A stretch of DNA of 64,000 nt from Cohnella kolymensis. Its GTDB lineage: Bacteria; Bacillota; Bacilli; Paenibacillales; Paenibacillaceae. This document shows positions 38,321 through 45,950 of this stretch, one piece after another. Below the pieces are notes generated by a model. The model was not told the DNA's origin. It made no database searches and saw only the letters and a list, made by a program, of their open reading frames with translations. Both the position numbers and the translations under genes were made by a program. The stretch lies in NCBI RefSeq assembly GCF_000829465.1, contig NZ_JXAL01000034.1:62001-126000 (forward strand), given 5' to 3'. How positions within the stretch are numbered: position 1 is the first letter of the stretch; the number at the start of each line of letters is the position of its first letter.

Positions 38321-39301
38321 ATGGCGATCATGACTTATTTGGAGGCTATCCGTTCAGCCATGTCCGAGGAGATGGAGAGGGACGAGAACGTTTTTGTGCT
38401 TGGCGAGGATGTCGGCAAGGGCGGCGTCATGAATGCGACCAAAGGGATGAGGGACCGCTTTGGCGAACGCCGTGTGCTGGATACGCCGCTGGCCGAATCG
38501 GCCATTGTGGGTGTTGCCATTGGGGCTGCAATGGTCGGCAAAAAGCCGATTGCTGAAATCCAGTTTGCGGATTTTATTTTCCCTGCGGCCAACCAAATCA
38601 TCAGCGAGGCGGCGAAAATCCGTTACCGTTCCAACAATGATTGGCAATGTCCGATCGTGATTCGTGCTCCTTACGGTGCGACCGGAGGCGGAGGGTTATA
38701 CCATTCACAGTGTCCTGAAGCGGTGTTTTTCGGCACGCCGGGCTTGAAGATCGTCGCACCTTCAAGCGCTTACGACGCCAAAGGATTGCTGAAAGCGGCG
38801 CTCCGCGATGGCGACCCCGTCCTTTTTTTCGAGCATAAAAAGTGCTATCTCTACGTATCCGACGAGGTTCCGGATGAGGATTACACCGTCCCGATCGGCA
38901 AGGCAGCCGTGAAGCGTGAAGGTGACGATATCACCGTTATTTCTTACGGGATGACCGTTCATCATGTGTTAAAAGCTGCAGAAGAGGTTCAGAAAGAGGG
39001 GATCAGCGCACATGTGCTGGACTTGCGGACGCTGCAGCCCCTGGATGTCCCCGCTATACTGGAGGCTGCCGCAAAAACCGGCAAAGTGATGATCGTGCAT
39101 GAGGACAACAAGACCGGCGGCGTTGGTGCCGAAGTGGCGGCAATCATATCCGAACATAAGCTCTACGAACTTGATGTTCCGATTATGCGTTTATGCGCGC
39201 CTGATGTCCCGGCCGTTGGAATGGCGCCGACGCTTGAGAAGTTCTACCTGCCGAATGCCGACAAGGTTAGAGACGCCATGCGCCTGTTAGCAGAAATGTA
39301 G
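38321..39301 (+). CDS. bkdAB: Branched-chain 2-oxoacid dehydrogenase E1 beta
   Basis: 326 residues: MAIMTYLEAIRSAMSEEMER, VFVLGEDVGKGGVMNATKGM, DTPLAESAIVGVAIGAAMVG and IQFADFIFPAANQII are typical of E1 beta. Segment RAPYGATGGGGLYHSQCPEA lines the active site. The C-terminal transketolase domain includes VIVHEDNKTGGVGAEVAA in this family's form. ATG 38321 follows GGGGGTGG; an in-frame start at 38288 overlaps E1 alpha and lacks an SD. It pairs with the preceding gene to form the E1 heterotetramer. Confidence 0.92.
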   Translation: MAIMTYLEAIRSAMSEEMERDENVFVLGEDVGKGGVMNATKGMRDRFGERRVLDTPLAESAIVGVAIGAAMVGKKPIAEIQFADFIFPAANQIISEAAKIRYRSNNDWQCPIVIRAPYGATGGGGLYHSQCPEAVFFGTPGLKIVAPSSAYDAKGLLKAALRDGDPVLFFEHKKCYLYVSDEVPDEDYTVPIGKAAVKREGDDITVISYGMTVHHVLKAAEEVQKEGISAHVLDLRTLQPLDVPAILEAAAKTGKVMIVHEDNKTGGVGAEVAAIISEHKLYELDVPIMRLCAPDVPAVGMAPTLEKFYLPNADKVRDAMRLLAEM

Positions 39302-39356
39302 CAGCCGATACGATTACCGAATACCAAGTTTGATAGAGCTCAGGAGGATGGAGAGC

Positions 39357-40649
39357 ATGGAGAACGAGGAGCACGGTACCGAGGTAACTTTACCGCATTT
39401 GGCTGAAAGCCTCGTGTCAGCCACTGTCGGCAGATGGTTGAAGCAGCCGGGAGACTATGTGCAAGAGTACGAGGTTTTGTGCGAGCTGATCACAGACAAA
39501 GTGAATGTGGAAATGCCGTCGCCGATGGAAGGCACGCTTACCCGCATTTTGGTGCAAGAAGGGGACATCGCCGACGTCGGAGCCGCCATCTGCTTGATCC
39601 GGGGATCGGATTCAGCTAATGAGACTCCGGTAGAACCGGCTAAGGCTGCAACTCAGAAGAAAGACAAAGATGAGGCTGATCAAAGAACGAGGTATTCACC
39701 TGCTGTTCTCAGTCTCGCAGAAGAGAATAGGATTGATTTGCGCAAAGTGCAAGGCACTTCTCTTGGCGGGAGGATCAGTCGCAAGGATGTTCTGGCCTAT
39801 ATCATGAACAATCTGGATTCTAAGCCTGCTGCGAGTCCGGAATCTAAGCCCGAAGAGAAAGCTGCGCCCGCAAATAGAGTTGTCCCGGAGAACGCAAGTG
39901 ACTCGCGCACTGAAGAACGCAAAGAGCCTGCCGCCAGCATGTTCACTGCAGAAGATCAAATTGTTCCGGTATCTCCCATCCGAAAAATGATTGCGCAGCG
40001 CATGCTCCAGAGTGTCTCGGAAATTCCCCATGCCTGGCTGATGATTGAGGCTGACGTCAGCGGTCTCGTAGCGTTACGGGAAAAAGTGAAAGAGAGCTTT
40101 GCCGCCAAAGAAGGCGTGCGGCTTACGGTTACTCCTTTCGTATTGAAGGCGGTTGTTAATGCCATTAAAGAGTACCCGATGCTCAACTCTACTTGGGCTG
40201 AGGACAATATCATAGTGAAGAAGGACATTCATGTTTCTATAGCTGTAGGTTCGGAAGAATCCGTTGTTACTCCCGTTATTCGCAATGCAGACCGTAAAAC
40301 CATCGCAGGCTTGGCGATCGAGATGGAAGAGTTGATAGCAAAAGCAAGAAACGGCAAACTGACGCTCTCCGATATGCAAGGCGGCACGTTTACTTTTAAT
40401 AACACGGGATCATTCGGTTCTGTGCTTTCTGTTCCGATCATCAACTACCCGCAAGCGGCTATCATTACGTTGGAGTCGATTGTCCGCAAGCCTGTTGTCG
40501 TCAACCATGATTCAATCGCAATCCGATCCATGGCGAATCTTTGCCTGTCGCTAGACCACCGCATACTGGATGGCAAAATCTGCGGTCTGTTTATTCAGCG
40601 CGTGAAGCAGTACTTGGAGAAATACGACGAAAATACGGTCATTTATTGA
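39357..40649 (+). CDS. bkdB: Branched-chain 2-oxoacid dehydrogenase E2 (dihydrolipoyl acyltransferase)
   Basis: 430 residues: one lipoyl domain (about 5-80; lipoyl Lys in ITDKVNVEMPSPMEG at about residue 47), peripheral subunit-binding domain (about 108-145: RYSPAVLSLAEENRI, GGRISRKDVLAYI), a Glu/Ala/Pro linker, and the acyltransferase core (about 200-430) with catalytic LDHRILDG at about 398. It transfers the acyl group to CoA. ATG 39357 lies 9 nt after AGGAGG; ATG 39348 touches the SD and is unlikely. No E3 (dihydrolipoyl dehydrogenase) gene follows, so E3 must be supplied from another locus. Confidence 0.93.
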   Translation: MENEEHGTEVTLPHLAESLVSATVGRWLKQPGDYVQEYEVLCELITDKVNVEMPSPMEGTLTRILVQEGDIADVGAAICLIRGSDSANETPVEPAKAATQKKDKDEADQRTRYSPAVLSLAEENRIDLRKVQGTSLGGRISRKDVLAYIMNNLDSKPAASPESKPEEKAAPANRVVPENASDSRTEERKEPAASMFTAEDQIVPVSPIRKMIAQRMLQSVSEIPHAWLMIEADVSGLVALREKVKESFAAKEGVRLTVTPFVLKAVVNAIKEYPMLNSTWAEDNIIVKKDIHVSIAVGSEESVVTPVIRNADRKTIAGLAIEMEELIAKARNGKLTLSDMQGGTFTFNNTGSFGSVLSVPIINYPQAAIITLESIVRKPVVVNHDSIAIRSMANLCLSLDHRILDGKICGLFIQRVKQYLEKYDENTVIY

Positions 40650-40685
40650 TTCGGTAATTGAGGAGTGAGAGAGGGGGCAGGTACG

Positions 40686-41867
40686 ATGAGGGAGACCGTG
40701 ATTGTCGGCGGCGCGCGTACGCCGTTCGGTAAGTTCGGCGGTTCGTTAAAAGAAGTTTCTGCCGTCGAACTTGGCGGAACCGCGATTCGAGCTGCGATTG
40801 AGCGTTCATCACTTGATGCTGCGGACATCGAGGAAGTGCTCATGGGGATGGTTCTGCAGGGCGGTGCCGGGCAGATCCCTTCCCGACAGGCGGCGAGGCA
40901 TGCCGGCTTGGACTGGAACGTAACCACGGAAACGATCAACAAAGTGTGCGCATCGGGCATGCGAAGCGTGACGCTCGCCGATCAAATCATTCGCACCGGA
41001 GATGCTGACGTCATTGCGGCCGGCGGCATGGAAAGCATGAGCAATGCTCCGTATATTGCAGAAGGCGTCAGGTGGGGCGCGAGAATGGGACATCAAGGCC
41101 TCGTCGATTTGATGCTGCATGACGGGCTGGAATGTACCTTCGACAAAGTGCACATGATCGTGCAAGGAAGCGAGGTTGCCGCCGAGTTCGGGATCAGCCG
41201 CAGCGCTCAAGACGAATGGGCTTTGAGGAGCCATGAGCGGGCGATTAATGCCATTAATAAAGACTATTTTGCTGAAGAAATCGTTCCCGTGTCCATCGTG
41301 AGCAAGCGGGGGACGTCGACCGTCTCTCAAGACGAAGCGCCGCGGACGGATGCCAGTATTGAGAAATTATCCGCATTGCCGGCCTTGTTTCTCAATGACG
41401 GCAGCATCACAGCAGGTAACGCACCCGGTGTCAATGACGGAGCTGCCGCTTTGATCCTGATGTCCAAAGAGAGAGCGCTAGCCAGAAGAGTGAAGCCTCT
41501 GGCCACTATTCTCGGCCATGCATCGGTAGGCCAAAATGCTAGGTATATCGCGACGACGCCTGCACTGGCGATCCAGAAGCTTCTTCGGCAAACTTCCGTC
41601 TCATTGGATCAGATTGAGAGATTCGAAATCAACGAGGCTTTCGCGGCGGTAACACTTACAAGCGGCCAAATCGTCGGATGGGATCCGGAGAAGGTCAATG
41701 TGAACGGGGGAGCTATAGCGTTAGGGCACCCCATTGGTGCCAGCGGTACCCGCATTATACTAACACTTATCCATGAGCTTCAGAGAATCGGCGGAGGTTT
41801 AGGCATCGCAGCGATTTGCAGCGGCGCTGCCCAGGGGGATGCCGTTTTGCTGCGTGTCGAGGCTTAA
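40686..41867 (+). CDS. Acetyl-CoA C-acyltransferase (thiolase)
   Basis: 393 residues. Active-site cysteine Cys88 in NKVCASGMRSVTLADQ; His in GGAIALGHPIGASGTRI; the C-terminal catalytic cysteine lies in AICSGAAQGDAVL, where most family members have CGGGGQG, so this loop is somewhat unusual. Catalyses thiolytic cleavage of acetoacetyl-CoA or longer 3-ketoacyl-CoA, or the reverse condensation. ATG 40686 has GAGGGGGCAG upstream. Placed after the BKDH genes, it is the last step of acyl-CoA breakdown. Confidence 0.93.
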   Translation: MRETVIVGGARTPFGKFGGSLKEVSAVELGGTAIRAAIERSSLDAADIEEVLMGMVLQGGAGQIPSRQAARHAGLDWNVTTETINKVCASGMRSVTLADQIIRTGDADVIAAGGMESMSNAPYIAEGVRWGARMGHQGLVDLMLHDGLECTFDKVHMIVQGSEVAAEFGISRSAQDEWALRSHERAINAINKDYFAEEIVPVSIVSKRGTSTVSQDEAPRTDASIEKLSALPALFLNDGSITAGNAPGVNDGAAALILMSKERALARRVKPLATILGHASVGQNARYIATTPALAIQKLLRQTSVSLDQIERFEINEAFAAVTLTSGQIVGWDPEKVNVNGGAIALGHPIGASGTRIILTLIHELQRIGGGLGIAAICSGAAQGDAVLLRVEA

Positions 41868-41891
41868 GGAGCAGGAAAGAAGGTCGATCAG

Positions 41892-42740
41892 ATGAGCATT
41901 CGCACCATAATGGTCGCAGGCGCAGGACAAATGGGCAGCGGGATCGCGCAAGTGGCGGCTGCGGCCGGGATAGATGTACTGCTCTACGATGTTTACTCAG
42001 AGAGCGTGGAGAAAAGCCTGTCCGGCATAGCTAAGCAATTGACCCGGAATGTGGAAAGTAAGCTTTCGGAGGAAGCGAAGTTGGAAATTCTTGACCGGAT
42101 CATCGTCTCGGACAGCTTGCAACAAGTGGAGCGAGCCGATCTGGTCATTGAAGCGATATCCGAGAACATGGAACTGAAAGCATCGCTTTTCCGGAATCTG
42201 GAATCCATCTGTCAATCGCATACTATTTTGGCGTCGAATACTTCCTCACTTCCGATTACGGAAATTGCCGCGGTGACGAAACGGCCGGCGCAGGTCATAG
42301 GAATGCATTTCATGAATCCGGTGCCGGTCATGCCTCTCGTTGAAGTGATACGGGGATTGGAAACATCCCAGGAAGTATGCGAAACCGTGTTCCGGCTAGC
42401 CGAGAAAATGGGGAAAACACCGGTGGAGGTCAACGACTTTCCCGGTTTTGTCTCCAATAGAATCTTGATGCCGATGATCAATGAAGCTGTGTATACCGTT
42501 TACGAAGGTGTCGCATCGATCGAATCGGTGGACAAGGTAATGAAGCTCGGCATGAACCATCCGATGGGACCCCTGGAGCTTGCGGATTTCATCGGGCTGG
42601 ATACGTGTCTTTCCATTATGGAGATCCTATACGAAGGGTTTAAAGATTCGAAATATCGCCCGTGTCCGCTGCTGCGTAAATACGTAAAAGCCGGGCGGCT
42701 GGGCCGTAAATCCGGACAAGGTTTTTACAGCTATAACTGA
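41892..42740 (+). CDS. 3-hydroxybutyryl-CoA dehydrogenase
   Basis: 282 residues. NAD-binding Rossmann motif VAGAGQMGSGIAQVAAAAG at the N-terminus, then the catalytic His region QVIGMHFMNPVPVMPLVEVI, NDFPGFVSNRILMPMINEA and GMNHPMGPLELADFIGLD of the C-terminal helical domain. It oxidises 3-hydroxyacyl-CoA to 3-ketoacyl-CoA. Comparable to MmgB/Hbd. AGAAGG lies 8 nt before ATG. It closes the operon; the intermediate enoyl-CoA hydratase is not encoded here. Confidence 0.93.
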   Translation: MSIRTIMVAGAGQMGSGIAQVAAAAGIDVLLYDVYSESVEKSLSGIAKQLTRNVESKLSEEAKLEILDRIIVSDSLQQVERADLVIEAISENMELKASLFRNLESICQSHTILASNTSSLPITEIAAVTKRPAQVIGMHFMNPVPVMPLVEVIRGLETSQEVCETVFRLAEKMGKTPVEVNDFPGFVSNRILMPMINEAVYTVYEGVASIESVDKVMKLGMNHPMGPLELADFIGLDTCLSIMEILYEGFKDSKYRPCPLLRKYVKAGRLGRKSGQGFYSYN

Positions 42741-42751
42741 TTGCTTTGCGC

Positions 42752-42780
42752 AGACACCTCCTGAATGGAGGTGTTTTTGC
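42752..42780 (+). terminator. Terminator of the branched-chain acyl-CoA operon
   Basis: ACACCTCC pairs perfectly with GGAGGTGT around TGAAT and is followed by TTTT. It lies 13 bp after the stop codon and just before the second hairpin array. Confidence 0.92.
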
Positions 42781-42781
42781 G

Positions 42782-43013
42782 TTTAAACCGCTGCGAACGG
42801 CTTAATTCTCGTAAATCGGGCTCCAGCCGCCATTTAAGCCGCTGCGAACGGCTTAATTCCAGTAAATCAGGCTCCATCTGCCATTTAAGCCGCTGCGACG
42901 GGGTTATTTCTCGGAATTCACGTTTCTTCCGCCATTTAAGCCGCTCTGGTCGGCTTAAATCTGTAAAAAGCAGAGCATTCGCTCTATAAGCCGCTACAAT
43001 CTGATTAAATCTT
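42782..43013. repeat. Second tandem array of 51-bp hairpin units
   Basis: Units begin at 42782, 42833, 42884, 42935 and (degenerate, partial) 42986, again exactly 51 bp apart. The stem is TTAAGCCG pairing with CGGCTTAA around a 7-nt loop (unit 2). Unit 4 has a perfect 9-bp TTTAAGCCG/CGGCTTAAA with a different loop. The linker contains GTAAA at nearly the same offset as in the 8.96-9.27 kb array and ends in a C-rich GCCA or TGCCA. The architecture (25-nt hairpin plus 26-nt linker) equals that array although the sequence differs. It lies directly behind the operon terminator. ORFs of 17-residue periodicity exist on both strands as a consequence of the period being divisible by 3. No gene in the remaining gap to 43127. 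Confidence 0.87.
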
Positions 43014-43127
43014 GGCAACTGGTCTCGAATCTCCTTCTGAGAGATAAAAAATTAAAATGCGTCAAACCGTATCACTCGCCTCGCCGTTATCTTTTATGAT
43101 TGCGTCAAAATGAAGGAGGAGATCAAA

Positions 43128-43580
43128 GTGAAGAAAAAACGGTTAACAGCATTAATTATTATGTCAGTCATTATGTCCATGTCTTTATTCGCTGCTGTTG
43201 CATCTGCCGCTGATATGTCCCAGTTTGGATTCACCAAAGTGGTGGCAGAAAAGAAGATCAAAGCCGGGGAAGCAGCCCAGATCAGCCACAGCGGGATCAA
43301 GATTGATATACCGGCAGGTGCTTTTACCAACGATGTTAGTTTTCAAGTTCTGGAAGCAGATATTAAACTCTCACAATTTAATTCGCCTGTCATGTTTAGT
43401 TTTAAAGACAAGGATGTGAACTCAAGCAATATCTATTGGAACGTTCCTTCTGTAGGGAAGATAGCCCCAAATTCAACTGCAGCAGTTATTGACGGTCGTA
43501 CATTAACCCATAGCGTTGGCGGTGCTCCTATAGGCTGGATGATTACCTCTCCAACTTGGAGCGTTCAAGACGATAACTAA
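43128..43580 (+). CDS. Secreted hypothetical protein
   Basis: 150 residues. Signal peptide: KKKRLTALIIMSVIMSMSLF and AAVASAAD with a likely cleavage after ASA. The mature part (MSQFGFTKVVAEKKIKAGEA, HSGIKIDIPAGAF, VMFSFKDKDVNSSN) resembles a short beta-sandwich; IDIPAGAF is common in ZU5 or anti-sigma-factor-type surface domains, but too little is conserved to assign it. GTG 43128 is used because AAGGAGGAG precedes it; ATG 43110 overlaps the SD. It is followed by a CACTAC/GTAGTG hairpin (43587-43603) without T tail before the DoxX gene. Confidence 0.7.
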   Translation: MKKKRLTALIIMSVIMSMSLFAAVASAADMSQFGFTKVVAEKKIKAGEAAQISHSGIKIDIPAGAFTNDVSFQVLEADIKLSQFNSPVMFSFKDKDVNSSNIYWNVPSVGKIAPNSTAAVIDGRTLTHSVGGAPIGWMITSPTWSVQDDN

Positions 43581-43623
43581 AAACTACACTACATAACGTA
43601 GTGAAATTGGGAGGAATTCTCGC

Positions 43624-44115
43624 GTGAACGATAAAGCGCAAATCGGCGGTTTGATCATCCGTGTTGCAATCGGTGTGATTTATCTCATGAACGGCATACA
43701 GAAATTTCAGAACCTGAGCGGCACAGGTGCTTTTTTCGAAAGCAATGGGCTTCCGGCTTTCATGGCAACGGTTATCGCTTTGCTCGAGACAGTCGGCGGA
43801 ATCGCACTAATCGTAGGATTAGGCACTCGCATTTTCGGCAGCCTGTTCGCGATAGAAATGATTGTCGCCATCTTTGCGGTTAAGCTCAGTATGGGTTTGG
43901 TCGGCGGCTATGCTTTGGACCTCGCATTGTTGGCATCAGCTTTGCACCTGGCCATCAACGGAAGCACATTATACGCAGTCGACACGATGATCGGCCGCAG
44001 CGGTGCGAGCGTTAGAAAAACACGAGCCCGCACGCGTCAGACTAATAAACAAATTGTATTACAACAAACGGTGCCAGCCAGTTGCTGCACCGTTTTTGTA
44101 TTTTGGGGCAACTAA
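43624..44115 (+). CDS. DoxX family membrane protein, 3' end probably frameshifted
   Basis: DoxX-type four-helix protein: IRVAIGVIYLMNGIQKFQN, GLPAFMATVIALLETVGGIALIVGLG, FGSLFAIEMIVAIFAV and YALDLALLASALHLAINGS. The start is GTG 43624 behind GGGAGG. The frame as read continues to 44115 through a perfect terminator hairpin at 44066-44098, which is unnatural. Adding one A to AAAAA (44016-44020) would end the gene at the double stop TAATAA 44043-44048, directly before that terminator, giving about 140 residues. DoxX proteins are linked to redox or sulphur metabolism in some species; role here unknown. Confidence 0.82.
   Translation: MNDKAQIGGLIIRVAIGVIYLMNGIQKFQNLSGTGAFFESNGLPAFMATVIALLETVGGIALIVGLGTRIFGSLFAIEMIVAIFAVKLSMGLVGGYALDLALLASALHLAINGSTLYAVDTMIGRSGASVRKTRARTRQTNKQIVLQQTVPASCCTVFVFWGN
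44066..44098 (+). terminator. Terminator after the DoxX gene
   Basis: AAACGGTGC pairs with GCACCGTTT around a 12-nt loop and is followed by T residues. Confidence 0.85.
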
Positions 44116-44215
44116 GCGTGGAAAATAAAGGATATTCATGGAAAATCGTCGAATATGCTCATAAAAATATAGAGCTCAAAAAAATATAGAGCTGTCTTGT
44201 GCAGGGGGTCGTCTC

Positions 44216-45184
44216 ATGTGGCTTTACATTGTCAGGCGAAGCATTCATACCGTTATCGTGCTTTTCGTGGTCTCGCTAGTCTGCTTTACTTTGATGCACT
44301 TGATGCCGGGAAATCCGTGGGCGTCGATCGGCATGACTTTAGAGCAGCGTCAATTTATTGAAGAACAAAAGCATCTTCACGGGCTGGATCTGCCGATATA
44401 CCTACAGTACATACGTTGGTTAAAAGGCCTCACCGATGGATATTTGGGCTTGAACTATAATTTCACCCCAATCGATCAATACATTTGGACGTATGTGAAA
44501 CGCAGCCTGACTCTAATGGTGACCGCCTGGACTCTAGCGCTGCTCATCGCTTTTCCTTGGGCTGTGTACAACAGCAGACGCCCGTATGGGCTATCCGACA
44601 CGACAGCGCTGATCCTGGGACTGATCGGTTTTTCGATACCGCTATTCTATCTCGGCATTGCGATGAAGCAAGTTTTCGCGATGGAGCTTTTTTGGCTGCC
44701 GCCTAGCAGTATGCACAGACCGGATCGGGTAGGGCAGCTTGGGGATTTGCTTGTACATATGGTGCTTCCTGTTGCCACATTGACAATCAGCATGCTCGCG
44801 TATTATTTGAAATTTATACGAAACAGCATGCTGGATATCCTTCCCTCAGATTACCTGCAGACCGCACGCGCTAAAGGAGTACCGGAAAGACAGGTGATTT
44901 ATCGTCATGCCTTAAGAAACGCGTACATTCCGATCATTACAATGCTCTCTCTGGATTTGCCCGCTATCATGAGCGGATCTGTCGTTATTGAAAAGGTGTT
45001 TAATTGGCAGGGCATCGGCTGGCTAATGGTCAAATCAGCCCAAACTCGTGATCTCCCGACGTTGATCGCGATCCTGATGATCGTCAGCGCAGTCGTTGTC
45101 GCAGCAAATTGGATTGCGGATATGTTTTATTTGCTGGCCGATCCGCGAGTACGGTTGTCCGGAACACGAACGAAGTCCGCATAA
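44216..45184 (+). CDS. DppB/OppB-type ABC transporter permease, orphan
   Basis: 322 residues with six helices and the DppB pattern: MWLYIVRRSIHTVIVLFVVS, MHLMPGNPWA at the N-terminus, GFSIPLFYLG, LPVATLTISMLAYYLKFIRN, the EAA loop YLQTARAKGVPERQVIYRHALRNAYIPIITM, and GSVVIEKVFNWQGIGWLMV. Imports peptides or nickel in complete systems. Here it stands alone: no substrate-binding protein, DppC partner or ATPase is adjacent, so it is either a remnant or a subunit paired with genes elsewhere. AGGGGG precedes ATG 44216. Upstream are two 14-bp direct repeats AAAAATATAGAGCT, 17 bp apart (44163-44193). Confidence 0.85.
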   Translation: MWLYIVRRSIHTVIVLFVVSLVCFTLMHLMPGNPWASIGMTLEQRQFIEEQKHLHGLDLPIYLQYIRWLKGLTDGYLGLNYNFTPIDQYIWTYVKRSLTLMVTAWTLALLIAFPWAVYNSRRPYGLSDTTALILGLIGFSIPLFYLGIAMKQVFAMELFWLPPSSMHRPDRVGQLGDLLVHMVLPVATLTISMLAYYLKFIRNSMLDILPSDYLQTARAKGVPERQVIYRHALRNAYIPIITMLSLDLPAIMSGSVVIEKVFNWQGIGWLMVKSAQTRDLPTLIAILMIVSAVVVAANWIADMFYLLADPRVRLSGTRTKSA

Positions 45185-45282
45185 ATTTGCGTTCAACATG
45201 TGAGTAAGGCATTCATAATGGTTAACAATACCTTAAGAATCCCGCTTTCTTTAGGAGTGTTGCATCGAAAGAGGTGGAGCCA

Positions 45283-45753
45283 TTGAATGCCATGCTTGAC
45301 ATTTTTTATAACTTTCCGTTAATCGCCGCTTTGATTTCGATCCTTTTAGCCCAACTTGTCAAAATACCTGTCTTTTTCATTACAAAGCGTACCTGGAACC
45401 TGAGACGCGCCGTGAGCACAGGGGGAATGCCGAGTTCGCATTCCGCGGCCGTGTCCTCCTTGACCGCAGCTGTGGGGATCACCGAAGGTCTGTCGTCATC
45501 CGCATTTGCGATTGCTGTGGTGCTCAGTGCAATCACGATGTTCGACGCGGCAGGCATCCGTAGACATGCAGGGATACACGCGTCATTGATCAATCGGATC
45601 GTTTTAGCCGAAATCGCCAGCCAGCAAGAGGGATACGAAGGCTACACTCACAAAGCGCTGAATGAATTACTCGGGCACAGACCTATTGAAGTATTCGTTG
45701 GAGCTTTGTTCGGCATCGTCGTCAGCATCCTGCTTTATTTGCTGTTTTACTGA
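45283..45753 (+). CDS. Divergent PAP2 family membrane protein (DUF212, YuiD-like)
   Basis: About 156 residues. DUF212 hallmarks: AQLVKIPVFFITKRTWNLRR, STGGMPSSHSAAVSSLTAAVG with the PSSHSA phosphatase-like motif, FDAAGIRRHAGIHA and the terminal helix. Catalytic role in lipid phosphate hydrolysis has not been shown for this divergent group. Start uncertain: GTG 45274, TTG 45283 or ATG 45292; TTG 45283 fits GAGGTGGAG best. Ends before a terminator. Confidence 0.85.
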   Translation: MNAMLDIFYNFPLIAALISILLAQLVKIPVFFITKRTWNLRRAVSTGGMPSSHSAAVSSLTAAVGITEGLSSSAFAIAVVLSAITMFDAAGIRRHAGIHASLINRIVLAEIASQQEGYEGYTHKALNELLGHRPIEVFVGALFGIVVSILLYLLFY

Positions 45754-45784
45754 CGTGCGCGGTCGTTAAAAAATAAAATCTAAC

Positions 45785-45818
45785 GAAGTCCTCATCGCTA
45801 TTGCGAGAGGGCTTTTTT
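45785..45818 (+). terminator. Terminator after the DUF212 gene
   Basis: AAGTCCTC and TCGC on the left pair with GCGA and GAGGGCTT on the right (one bulge), followed by TTTT. Confidence 0.75.
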
Positions 45819-45950
45819 CGATTCAATAAAAGTGTCTTCCACATTTTGGTCGTTTAATCCCGTTAACTAAAGGTTAATTATGGTTCTATGTAGCACGACC
45901 GCAACGATACGCACTGTAACTAAAACTAAAACAGAAAAGGATGATTGGTT

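Noticed and set aside
8958-43013. CRISPR arrays
   Set aside because: Units are near-identical along their whole length with degenerate copies, no unique spacers, and no cas genes occur in the window.
42731-43018. ORFs of 95 (minus) and 74 (plus) codons across the second array
   Set aside because: Both strands are open for the same trivial reason (period divisible by 3); repeated Leu-Ser-Arg patterns come from the DNA repeat. No SD supports either.
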